DNA of 64,000 nucleotides, taken from NCBI GenBank assembly GCA_012184525.1, contig WOFQ01000043.1, positions 1 to 64,000 of the forward strand. Reading direction: 5' to 3'. The translations under genes and the position numbers were made by a program. Shown here piece by piece: positions 1-10,147 of this stretch. This DNA comes from Xenoacremonium recifei. Its lineage: Eukaryota; Ascomycota; Sordariomycetes; Hypocreales; Nectriaceae. The notes below the pieces were generated by a model. That model made no database searches. It had not been told where the DNA came from and was given only the letters and a program-made list of their open reading frames with translations. The first letter of the stretch is position 1; each line of letters begins with the position of its first letter.

Positions 1-26
1 TTTGTTTTGTTTTGTTTTATTAATTA

Positions 27-77
27 ACGTCCTGCAGGAGTCGAACCTGCCTGTTCCCTAGAGGGACAAGAGGACGT
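27..77 (-). other. tRNA-like structure at the LINE 3' end
   Basis: Read on the minus strand, bases 77-71 (ACGTCCT) pair perfectly with 33-27 (AGGACGT) as a 7-bp acceptor-like stem. Directly stacked inside is a 5-bp stem (50-46 GCAGG with 38-34 CCTGC) closed by a 7-nt loop TTCGACT, which fits the tRNA T-loop consensus. Between the acceptor 5' strand and this arm lies a short hairpin TCCC/GGGA (66-63 with 58-55) where a tRNA would have its D and anticodon arms. There is no D arm and no anticodon stem of normal size, so this is not a functional tRNA. It sits just before the A-rich tail, where it could help the element's reverse transcriptase recognise its RNA. Confidence 0.7.
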
Positions 78-516
78 GCTCAGCTGGTCTAAGGTAGTTA
101 TCGCAGAGGAAGAGGATGGTCTAAATACACTGTAGTTTTTCCGCCTGCATTTCTCGCAACTGAGGTCCAGGGTAGGTCCCGCGGTACGCTAGGGGTGGGT
201 CATGGCCGCGGCTTTGGAACCCACTCAGCTAGTACGCGTCGCTAGTAACGCGCCCCTTTTCTCCCACCTTAACCATTTCGCACCTCAATGCATAAGCTTC
301 AAGTCATCGAGCTCGTGTCCTCGTCAGCGAGGACAGATGCGCAGCAATTGCCGCCAATTTCGACCGGTTTGAAGGACCGGGTGAACCTGAGTCGTATTTC
401 GGCTGAAACCAGCCCTTCGCGGACTGTACAGCCCCAATGGGGCATGCAGCCGCGGAATCAACGAGAAAAACACGGATGAACATAAGAGATGAGAGAAGGG
501 AGAGAGGGGACTGGTC

Positions 517-3500
517 TTAGTGGCGGAGACAGAGTTTCTGGAAGAACTGGGCTGTCTCCGCCAATTTGACGTAGTCCTCAAAGTCAGTGCCTATTGCCCG
601 GTTAATGGCTTGCGTGGGTGAGGGTGCCAGCCTCATCCGCAGCTTGCTATCGACCTTACAGCAATAGAAGAGATGTTCGGGTGATTTCCGACGCCCGCAA
701 CTGCAGTTGAGGGTAGCATCTTTGTGCTTAAAACGCTTGTGGTAGTCGGCGAAGTCGCCGTGTCCGGTGCAAGCAGCTAGAAGGTGATGGAGGGAAGACC
801 TTAGTGTTCTGAGTTCTTTTGGCGGCCTCAGCTTTACTAGGAGATCCAGGGGTCGGTAGAAGGGTGGCATCTTTTCTGCCCACCAGCCTGTAAAGGTCTC
901 TTTTGGTCTGGCCCTCGCTCTTCGCCGAACAGCTGCGATTGTTGGCAGTGGTTCAGGTTGGACCGGAGGGAGCGCAGCTCCAAGGTTTGCCAGCTTATCG
1001 GCTTCCTCATTGCCGGGGATGCCTTGGTGTCCGGGGCACTATTTGATGGTGACTTTGTTGGAATATGCCATTGCAATGTGTTGGAATTGGAGGATTTCCT
1101 CTTGGGAAGTGTCGGAGGGGCGGCCTCGAAGGGAGTCACCAGCTGCAGTGTTGTCGAGGCAAACCCAGATGGGTTGTCCTCTGGCAAGTCGAATTGCGTG
1201 TTTAAGACCGTGGAGAGCGCCGTTGACTTCCCCATCATAGACCTCTGCGTCTCCGAGCCGGCCGTGTCCGCAGGCTATGGTTTTCTTCCTGTGGTGTATA
1301 ACATAACCGAAGCCAGTTGCTCCGTTCGGGCCCTTCGAACCGTCCGAGTATACCACGATATAGCGGAGGGGGAGGAGTTAGATCCATTCCATAAATGCCT
1401 CCGCTGCTTTCGGCTTGGAGATATAAGCGAGTGGCTTGAGAGGGGTCGATGGGAAGGGAGGCCGGGTTAGGCAAGGGCGTGGACAGGGAGGGGCGAGCTC
1501 AGAAGTGAGAAGAAGGCGTGTCTTCTGTGGTTTCGAGGACCGTCGGCTGGTGCGAGCCACGAGAGGGTGGTCTGGGTCAAGTGATCTCAGTCTTAAGGCG
1601 AATCTGAGTCGTACTGCCTCGAGGGCTTATTCAGCTGGTGCCATGCCCGTTTCGCGATAGATCGCACTATTCGGGGTTATGGCCCATACTGGCACTATTG
1701 CTTGGAGTGCAAACCTGATAACCTTTACTATTCTCTATACGAGGTGAGCAATACCCGTTGATTTGATACTATCCGGGGACCTTGCTGATGATGGTCTAGA
1801 CAGGCCGGGGTACCAGGCCTCAGCTCCGTAGAGGAGGACTGGTTCCACGCAGGCCTTAATGGCCTTCCTGACTGAGGAAGGCGGTGGGCCATGTCGAGTG
1901 TTCGAGATGCTTCGTAGAATGCCAGCTGTCGATTTAGCCTTATTTGCCCACTTCTCGACATATGTGCGGAAGCTCAGTCTCCTATTAAGGTATACACCTA
2001 GCCATCGGAGCGCTTCTTCTGCGTACTTTTCGGTTTCCCCGTGAAGAACCAGAGGGGAGAGGTGCTTGTCTGTCCTTCATCAGCTGAAATACATCACTTC
2101 AGTCTTTGCAGGGTCAAATATGACGCCGTTATCTATGCCCCATTATATAAGGCGTGAGATCTTAACTGAGGCTTGTCTTGCAGAGTCGATAAGGTTGCAG
2201 TCAATACAGAGGACAGCAGTATCATCTGCATAACCATATCGGGAGGCAACCTTACGGGCTGATGCTTTGACCAGTCTATATGCTGGGGCTACTGTCCTCT
2301 CTAGCTTATAGATAGGTTCGGTGTAGAGCAGGAAGAGGATAGGAGATACTGGTGACCCTTGGGGCAAGCCGCATGCGAGAGGGGCCAATGGAGTGACTGT
2401 TTCCTGCAGTCTGACCTTCGCTTTACGGTCTGTCATAAAGGAGCAGACCCAGCGGGCTAGATTGTCCGGCCAGCCTTGTTCTCTGAGTCTCTTGACCAGC
2501 CTGTTGCGTAGGACTGTATCAAAAGCGCCCTGAACATCCATTGTGACAAGGGTGCAGACTTTGCCGTCCTGGAGGGCTTCCTCGACATCATGTATCAAGG
2601 ATGCGACTAGGTCGACGGCGGATCGCTTTGGGAGTGCACCTATCTGGTTAGAGTGGAGGACTGCCTTAGTGACTGCAATATGAGCCATTCGTCTTGCTAT
2701 CAGCCTCTCTAGCCCTTTGGCTAAACACGAGAGAAGGGAGATGGGTCTCCATGATCTGGGCTTTATGAGGTCTCGCTTGCCCGGCTTCGGGATCATGACG
2801 ACTTCGGCTTCCTTAAACGGGAGGGGGTGGTATCCGAGGGAGAGACATCCCTGATAGAGTTAAGTGATATACTTTCTAAGGACGGGCCAGCAGATTCGAA
2901 GAGCAGACATTGTGATATTATCTGCTCCTGGCGATATATTGCCTGTCTTTGTAACTATTACCTCTGCCTCCATGAGTGTGACTCAGCTCGAGAATTCAAG
3001 TCATGTAGGAGGAGAGACTGGGCCCTATTCCTCCGAGATATCATCCGCAGCAGTTCTTCTCTCCAGAGTAGCCTGTCGAAGCACTTATACCTGGTCAAGC
3101 TGGGTCTCATAGACCTGGCCGTTAAATTCGAGAGGGGGAGGGCAGAAGGGGGCTGGTTTCTTGTTCCATTTAGCAATCTGGAAGATCTCCTTCCTGTCGC
3201 CAGCATTGTCAATAATATTCCTCCAGAAGGCTCATTTTGCATCCCTTATGACTTTGCAGTGAGCTTTAGTAATTACCTGTACCGTTTCTGTATTCAGGAT
3301 CATTCGACGTGCAATGAGGAAGTCGGAGTAGAACTTCTCGCATTCACTGGTCTACCAGGGGGCTCTCTTAGTTAGTCTACAGGCTGGGGTTGCTGCAACT
3401 TGTAGGGTTGACTGGAAGAGCTCTGAGAGAGCTGATGCAGCTCTGTCGAGATCTTCTGTAGAATCTAATTTCTGAGGGAGACTGGGGGTTCCGGCTGCAA

Positions 3501-4278
3501 TCAGGCGGAGCAGACAGTCTTATTGTTCTGGGTCTATTAGTCGAAGCTTTAGAGCAGAGGTCGGTTTATTGGGCTGGTTGCTGGGGATCGTGATTGATAG
3601 GGTATAGTAATCGGAGGTTGTGGCGAGGTGATCTTCAATGACTGCCTCTGCGAAGGGGATATTTGAGAAAGCAAGGTCAATTGTATTCCCGTAGGGATTA
3701 ATTAGAAGATCTAGTGGGTTAAGCAGGGTAAGGAGGTTCTCGTCCATGAAGTCGGCGATCACTGCCCCCTAGGAGGATGTCCTTCCTGTCTGCTAGGAGT
3801 GATATTGGGCGTTGAAGTCCCCGGCGACCAGGCAGTTCTGAGGAATCAGCTATTGCTGGAGAATAGGAAAGATATCTGCGTCTCTGGGTCTGCGGTAAAT
3901 ATTCAAGAGAGTGAGTCCTGCTATACGAAGCCAGAGCATATCTCGTGATTGGAAGGGGGAGAGTTAGTCGCTGTAGAGATATCCGCGTTAAGTGAGGTAT
4001 GTCATGACTCTCGGCCGGGTTAGATTATCAGTCCAATGACTGACTGGTGAAAAGGTGTCATAGGCAGTATGCGTTTTCGTAAGGCATCTGTTATCCTTGA
4101 TTAAGGTCCAGGGTTCTTGGATCATGACAATATCAAAGCCGCTGCGGTCAGCCAAAGCAAGCGCGGTATCGTAGGCCGCTGGCCCTTTGCCCACATTAGC
4201 CTGAAAGACTTTGATCTGTCTACGAGGGGGCGGTGGGCCTCTTTTCCGTTGTTCAAGAGGTTGAGATCCTCTACTCAT
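517..4278 (-). pseudogene. LINE ORF2 remnant (endonuclease-RT-RNase H)
   Basis: Broken polyprotein of the LINE. An APE-type endonuclease start (IKVFQANVGKG, then VMIQEPW) is read from 4278 to about 3988, and an endonuclease C-terminal part from 3762 to 3520 with SDYY where family members normally have an SDH-type motif. The reverse transcriptase block at 2796-2143 keeps the catalytic YADD and the GLPQGSPVSP segment. RNase H is read from 1356 to 1039 with YSDGS and a later LDNTAA segment. A C-terminal Cys/His motif (CSCGRRKSPEHLFYC) lies near 709-665 before the stop at 517. These pieces are in different frames with stops between them, so no full ORF2 product can be made. Its start codon overlaps the end of ORF1. 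Confidence 0.85.
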
Positions 4279-5827
4279 GAGTCTCTGGGGTGGAGAGATG
4301 ACGGCGTTTCCTAGGGGAAGCTTGGATATCTGTCTCTGTTGTTGGGAGGGATTGGGAGATGCTCGTTACTGCCCCAGGAGCTGGGCAGGGCGAGGAGGGG
4401 ACTGGTATTGGGGAGGAGTGTTCAGCAGGTTGCGGATGTTTCCTTCGGAATATGGCTGCATTGTTCCTTCGAATGGCGGTCTTTTCGATCCGCGTGTGAC
4501 GGTGAAAAGTGCCAAATTTCTTAACTGGCCTCACTGGGCAGATAATATCAGTAGCGGGATATTCACCCAGGCAGTTCGAGCATTGAACTGGATAGTTACA
4601 GGGGCCCTTATGCTTCTTCTGTCCGCAGAGTGCATATTTAGCCTCCCTTTCGCAGTTCCTGGTTGCATAGTAGTCCCAGCAGGACTGGCATTGCCTTGGC
4701 GGGTTGGTCTTAGTGATTAGTCTTGCTATCTTACTTATGCTGAATAATCGGAACAGCTTTCTTGGGAGTTCCTTGAAGGAGACTATCAGGGTTGCAGTGG
4801 GGGTAGAGGGGTCGTCATATTTACTGTATCGGACGCTGATCGGTTTGATCCCCGTCTGGGCATAGGTTTCCTCTGAGGTTAGCTTAGAGAGACTAAGAGG
4901 ATTGCCTTGAAAGTCAATTGTGATCCTGGGGACATCCTTAAGTACATAGTGGAACCATTTCTCTGCCTGTTCGACTGCAGTGATATCGAGGTCGGAGATC
5001 AACCTGTCTTCTGCATCAAGGACCTTCTTGCGGGTGATATCGTTGGCAGCTGTGAGGGCCCAGCCAGTTTTGGTCGGAGTTGCTTTGGGGATGTCGGCAA
5101 GGGTGAGTCCCAAGAGGCTGGTAACTGAAGCACGGATCGCTATTGGGTCCTTGTCCCGGACAGAGGATCCGGGGTGGAGGCGAAGAAAGATTCTTCTGTC
5201 TTCATTGCGCTTGGCAACCCGGGCAGGGGGAAATTGCGTGCGGTTTGTTTGTTGTTGCCGCGCATTGGCGTTAGGGGCGGCGTTGGGGTCGAGGGCAGCG
5301 CCATGAGGGAGATTCAGCCGGAGTTTGTCTGCATAGGTAGTATTGACCGTGTTCCTGGGGCGACGAGTTATTCCATTGAGGAGGGCTTCGCCAATGATCA
5401 TAAATTCCTTAGAGAGGGCCTGGATGTAGTGAAGGGCGGCGCCGTCTGAGAACTGTGCTGCCGTATTGTCGAAAGCGGTGCAGAGGGCTCGGAGAGCGAG
5501 GGATCTCTGGTTGTGTGCATGTTTGCTGTTGGAGATTATGCCATTGGCCTCAGTCGAAGTCTTGATGACGGGTCGGGAGTCTCCTATAATGAAGATGTCG
5601 CTGCTCGGCACGCTGTTCTCGCGGCCAGTCCCTGGGTTGTCTTGGCGTGGTACTTCCGGCAGCTCAGGAGTTCCTGAGTGCATCCTCGCCTGCGGCGGCG
5701 TCGTCACGACATCCTCGCGGATATCATGTTCAGCTCCAAGGAGCAGCCGAGCTCTGGCAAGTCTTGACAGATGCGTCGGTGTGTCGGGACCAGTGTCGAA
5801 AGGGTCGGCGACTGGCACTGAGGCCAT
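4271..5827 (-). CDS. LINE ORF1 protein (gag-like, zinc-knuckle)
   Basis: Uninterrupted 518-residue ORF, the nucleic-acid-binding ORF1 product of the LINE, expected to coat the element RNA. A Cys-rich stretch at about residues 384-435 begins CQSCW and continues with CG, GPC, CSNC and CP, which is the layout of the CCHC knuckles of Tad-type ORF1 proteins. Two positions where relatives of this family usually carry His are Tyr here, and one Cys position also reads Tyr. These are changes that C-to-T or G-to-A transitions would produce, so zinc binding may be damaged even though the frame is open. The stop codon overlaps the ORF2 start (ATGAGTAG). Confidence 0.82.
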   Translation of the reverse strand: MASVPVADPFDTGPDTPTHLSRLARARLLLGAEHDIREDVVTTPPQARMHSGTPELPEVPRQDNPGTGRENSVPSSDIFIIGDSRPVIKTSTEANGIISNSKHAHNQRSLALRALCTAFDNTAAQFSDGAALHYIQALSKEFMIIGEALLNGITRRPRNTVNTTYADKLRLNLPHGAALDPNAAPNANARQQQTNRTQFPPARVAKRNEDRRIFLRLHPGSSVRDKDPIAIRASVTSLLGLTLADIPKATPTKTGWALTAANDITRKKVLDAEDRLISDLDITAVEQAEKWFHYVLKDVPRITIDFQGNPLSLSKLTSEETYAQTGIKPISVRYSKYDDPSTPTATLIVSFKELPRKLFRLFSISKIARLITKTNPPRQCQSCWDYYATRNCEREAKYALCGQKKHKGPCNYPVQCSNCLGEYPATDIICPVRPVKKFGTFHRHTRIEKTAIRRNNAAIFRRKHPQPAEHSSPIPVPSSPCPAPGAVTSISQSLPTTETDIQASPRKRRHLSTPETHE

Positions 5828-7553
5828 CGCGGGATGTTATATTGTGTCTGTTAGTGATTTGGTGTATTTAGTGCGAGTCCCTTAACAGTGGATGCCAAGG
5901 GATGTTGATGAAGGAGGGAAGTCTGTCGTTATTCTTGCATGTCTTATTTCCGTCTTACAGGGTAGGTCCGCCCGCCCCGTGGGCCAAAATGACGTAAGGT
6001 CATGCTGGATGGCGCAACGCCTTGCGTCCTTTCTCCTGGCTGTGCGTTTTTGCTTCTCTTAGTTACTGCTGCCCTATTTGCTTTCCATCAAGTAGGACTG
6101 GTATTCTAGGGAGTCTTCTGTCAGTGGTCTTCCAAACACAATATGGATCTTGAGACGTTGACGATACACAGTGTCTACCCCACAGCATGATTCGTGATAT
6201 GATCGTGGAGAGAATCCACCCGAATGTGAACTACGCACTTTATATTTCGCGCGCCGAGTCTCTGATTCAGTCCGAACACGGAACTCAAATCATGTAATCA
6301 TTCCACCTTGCGGAGTACATAGAACCTGCTGTCCACCTGCCCAGCAGTTCGGAAATCAAGTTGTTTCCGCAGTACGGAAGACTTCCTAGCTTGACTTGCT
6401 CTGGTCTTGTCTCGGCACTGCTCCGGCATTTCTCCGGAGTCGTTGCCAAATCAAGAAGTCCACCCCCGTCCGCCCTGTTGAACTTTTGGTCAAGAAAACG
6501 AGAGCGGAACTCGTTGTTGCTGAATGTCGACTGATGGGTGTACGATCCTAACGTTAGTCAATATTAGCAAAGCCCCGAACCTTCCTGGTTATGGAAATTG
6601 GAGGCGCATTTACGCCCACGTGGAGATTCTAAGGAAGACCCACGAGAACATTATACAGAGTATGGTGTCAAGTCTCCATAGGCAGCGGGACTTGGTTGAC
6701 CTTGTTTCCACTGAAGCCATGGACGGCAGTTGTTAGGCGGGGAATACGCAACATCTCAGGGCAACTTGAGGCTATTTCCCCTCATTTAGTTAACCGCCAT
6801 GACGTCTGCGTTCTCTTCCTGATATGCGGTAACTGGTCGTAAGTTGGTGGATTCTCTGGCGCCTAAGACTGATAATGACTATACTACTTAGGATAGAGAT
6901 GAAGAATATGTAAGAACTTGTCTTATTCCACTTTACTTTCAAAGGGATGAACATATTCTGTGTCGGTTTCAAATTGTGTCAATGCCTGCCTTTAGAATAA
7001 AGTCCCCGTTGCTGTTTTTACGTGCTTTAATCTGCTTACAATGACTGAGAACTAAGGATAAGCAGACGAAGATAAACGACACTGAGGGGAACGTAGAAGT
7101 AATTTATCAAGTCACACCTATCTGACATTTCCTCGGGTTATCATTATCCGAAGTTCTCTTCTACAAGGAACCTGTAGTCCACTAAGCGGAAAAACTGCAA
7201 AATGGATATTCTTTCGCCGGGTTATCAGGGGTTCGACCTTTATCCGCAGACGCCGGAGACATGCGACTTTTCAACGCAATGCGGGGCCCCGCGGGAGCCC
7301 TAAGAATCGACGCATCTAGAGAATCCCGCTCCGAATGTAACGAAGTGCGGAGAATACCGATCAGTGCGAGTGGTCTGGTCGAATAGGTGATCTTCATTAG
7401 TAGCCTCGGTACTTGTGGAGACTAGGATAGGCATATATTGTGTCTTTCCCAATTGTTAACTCATGTGTGTATTTCCAAGTGTCCCTTTCGCTGTTGCCGC
7501 CAGCCATCTTGCGCTCAGTTGATGTCAATCATATTTCCCTACTACTGGATACC
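5828..7553. other. Intergenic: LINE 5' flank and esterase upstream region
   Basis: The left part up to about 5990 is probably LINE 5' UTR. No coding region with recognisable motifs is seen in the rest, and the short ORFs at 6524-6736, 6790-6972 and 7182-7397 match nothing I know. A perfect 12-bp palindrome GCGGGGCCCCGC lies at 7281-7292, 262 bp before the esterase start. It has the CGG/CCG character of Zn2Cys6 regulator sites, but a role is only a guess. Confidence 0.5.
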
Positions 7554-9653
7554 ATGTTGAAACTTGTCTCCTATGTAATACTTGCCCATGCGGGCACGGC
7601 TGCTCTCTCCCACGTGGTAGGCACTTCGGAGCCCACTGTGAAACTTGCCAACGGGTCTTACTACGGTGTTTACAATCCGACGTACGACCAAGATTTCTTT
7701 CTTGGCATGCCTTATGCGCAGCCACCTATCGGAGATCTTCGCTTTCAAGTCCCGCAGTCTCTCAATACGTCTTGGCAGGGCACAAGAAACGCAACCGAAT
7801 ATGGATTCGAATGCATTGGCTACGGAAGCGACCAATGGGTCCTTGGTAACATCGTTTCTGAGAACTGTTTGACTATAAATGTCATTCGGCCGTCAGGAAA
7901 CCTGAAACAAAGCAACCTACCCGTAGCTGCCTGGATACATGGCGGTGGCTATTATGAGGTGAGTGTAACTGAAGAAAGATTTTCTGTTCGAAAGTGCGTT
8001 GTATGAGTCATTTGTGTACACAAGATGGTTTCTCCTCAGAGGCCAAAGATAGGAAAATTTTATGACTTAGAGATTGGAGCATAAGTTAACAAAACCCAGG
8101 GTGGATCTAGAGACCCTAGATACAATCTCTCCTTTATTGTGCAGCAATCACAGGCTATGAACAAGCCTATGATAGGCGTGAGCTTCAACTACCGTCTATC
8201 GGCCTGGGGATTTTTGTTTGGTCAAGAGGTCCTTGACGCTGGTGCTACCAATCTCGGCTTACGTGACCAACGGCTTGCGTTACATTGGATTCAGGAGAAC
8301 ATCGCTGCGTTTGGCGGGGACCCTACCAAGGTCACCATTTGGGGAGAGAGTGCCGGAGCAAACAGCGTGGGAACCCAGCTAGTTGCCTACGGTGGGCGCG
8401 ACGACAATCTTTTCCGAGCCGCGATCTCAGAAAGCGGTGCTGTTACTGGTCTCGGCACCGCTCCAACCGTTAAAACATGGCAACCGGCCTATGATACAAT
8501 AGTCAACGCAACCAACTGCACTGGCTCAAGTGACAGTCTTGCTTGCTTGAGAACAGTTCCAGAGAGTATTCTTTCTGGCATTTTCAACAGCTCGGAGATC
8601 CCGTTTCCTCCATTTTATCCCTATGTTGATGACGATTTTCTCCAAGCGACTGGAGTTCATGAACTGATCGAAGGCAACTTCGTGTAAGCCTCTGAAACAG
8701 CAATATACAATGCTACACCTTCGGACTCATGCTAAGTTGTATTAGACGCGTACCGTATCTACTGGGCACAAACTTCGACGAAGGAACTGCGTTTGCCACG
8801 AAGACCATCAACAGTACCCAGGAATTCATTGAAGATGTTATGTCCAACGGCGTAGATAGTGCTACTGCACTTACAATTGCAGCTCTTTATCCAGACAGTA
8901 TGTATCCGCATGGCTCAGATTTCGTATGATGATTAGCTTGTGGGGGTCCAAAGATTCCGTCACTAATGTTCAAACCCCCCTCCAGTTCCTGAAATTGGCA
9001 TACCAGCAACTCTTTATGGTCGACCGGGCAAGGATCTCTTGGGTGAACTAGGTTACATGTGGAAAAGGACTGCAGCATAGTAAGTATCCATAAGCCCATG
9101 CGACACCTGATTTTCTTGCAACCACCTAACCTAAGTCCAGTCATGGTGATCTTGTCATGAACGCGGGACGTCGTCTTACTAGTCAGACGTGGGCGGCTAA
9201 CGGCCTCACTGCCTATACTTACCACTTCAATGTTTTGGTGAATGGAGTACCAGATTATATAGGCGCGACTCATTTCCAGGAGGTAGCCTTCGTCTTTGAC
9301 AACACCGACGGGTTGGGTTACGAAAATGCAGTCGCAGTAGATCCCTTCGCGAATAAGCCGGAGACATTCAAGCAATTAGCGGACATGATGTCGCGGATGT
9401 GGGTTAGTTTCATTGTCGATTTGGATCCTAATCACTCAGGCAGTAAGTACTGTACTTGTCATATTTGTAGCCCGTGGCGTCTAATATCATTGCAGCAAGA
9501 AATATCCACTGGCCTAGCTATCAACTGGGCAACCCGCAGAATATTGTTTTTGATGTCAACGTTACCAATCTGGCCTATATCGAACCTGACATTTTCCGCG
9601 CAGAAGGGATGAAGTACATTGCTGATCGTTTAGCAACAGTCTATAAGTACTAG
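7554..9653 (+). CDS. Secreted type-B carboxylesterase/lipase
   Basis: Alpha/beta-hydrolase of the type-B carboxylesterase family, predicted to hydrolyse ester bonds outside the cell. Six exons join in frame: 7554-7958, 8100-8683, 8746-8897, 8986-9079, 9141-9442 and 9496-9653, giving 564 residues, normal for the family. The start at 7554 opens a hydrophobic signal peptide (MLKLVSYVILAHAGTAALSH). The oxyanion-hole segment HGGGYYE spans intron 1, followed by NYRLSAWGF and the nucleophile elbow GESAG. FDEGT and YHGD in later exons fit the acid and His regions. Intron 1 (141 bp) was placed because the exon starting at 8100 restores the family segment RDPRYN. The natural substrate cannot be told from sequence. 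It is convergent with the S28 peptidase gene. Confidence 0.88.
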
Positions 9654-10147
9654 CTTTCATAAATAAACAGGTCACATTATGAAACCATTTGTAACTTACT
9701 TAGTATAAACTCCAACGAATAAACTCAACAGAAAGTGCATCAAATATAAGATCACATATACATACAGCTAACATCTTTCTAAGACGGAGGCAACTGAATA
9801 TAAGGTTTGGATCCTGTGGCGAAAACATTATATTGAGCCTGCCTACTACAATTAGCTAGCAGCTAATTCTACAATTCGCTGTGTGAGAGCTTAGGAGATG
9901 ATGTCTTTTAAAGGTTAGGCAGACTCTGGCCACATCCCACTCCTGACTCGGTAGTCTCCCTTCGCAATACGGAGTCACCATCTAATTTTAGACAATTCCG
10001 TATTTGGACAAGCTTTTGTAATCACACCTACGACAATGACAATCCCCGAGCTTCTCAAGACGCAAAGTATGATTCTTCAAAATTCACAATGATCTGTCCT
10101 GGCTGGCTGGCCGGGCGACTAAACTGAGCGATTGTCGAATGTCATAC
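9654..10147. other. Convergent 3' intergenic
   Basis: About 490 bp between the 3' ends of the esterase (+) and the peptidase (-). It is AT-rich and presumably holds both polyadenylation regions. The AATAAA-like string ATAAATAAAC near 9660 is a plausible poly(A) signal for the esterase. I see no coding or repeat structure. Confidence 0.4.

Larger units (their letters stand above)
1..5990 (-). mobile_element. Tad-like LINE (non-LTR) retrotransposon, degenerate
   Basis: A non-LTR retrotransposon lies on the minus strand with its 3' end at or beyond the left window edge. In element orientation I see a 5' UTR of uncertain length, an open ORF1 with Cys-rich zinc knuckles, an ORF2 whose remains carry endonuclease, reverse transcriptase, RNase H and a terminal CCHC-like motif in that order, a 3' UTR, a tRNA-like fold and an A-rich tail with an AAAAC repeat (positions 1-20). 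This domain order is that of the Tad clade in filamentous fungi. The 5' limit near 5990 is a guess, since no target-site duplication can be checked when the 3' flank is outside the window. The minus-strand reading has many stops and frame changes in ORF2, so this copy is dead for autonomous movement. Confidence 0.88.

Noticed and set aside
27..77. Functional tRNA gene
   Set aside because: The acceptor stem and T arm are perfect, but D arm and a normal anticodon arm are absent, and the position at the LINE tail explains it better.
958..1470. 170-codon plus-strand ORF
   Set aside because: It is the antisense of the LINE RNase H region and has no motif of its own.
4277..5885. Plus-strand ORFs opposite LINE ORF1
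   Set aside because: They mirror a real minus-strand coding region; their Gly/Arg/Ser-rich translations look like antisense shadows.
6524..6736. 70-codon ORF
   Set aside because: No homology that I recognise, no splice context, and no clear promoter; indistinguishable from chance.
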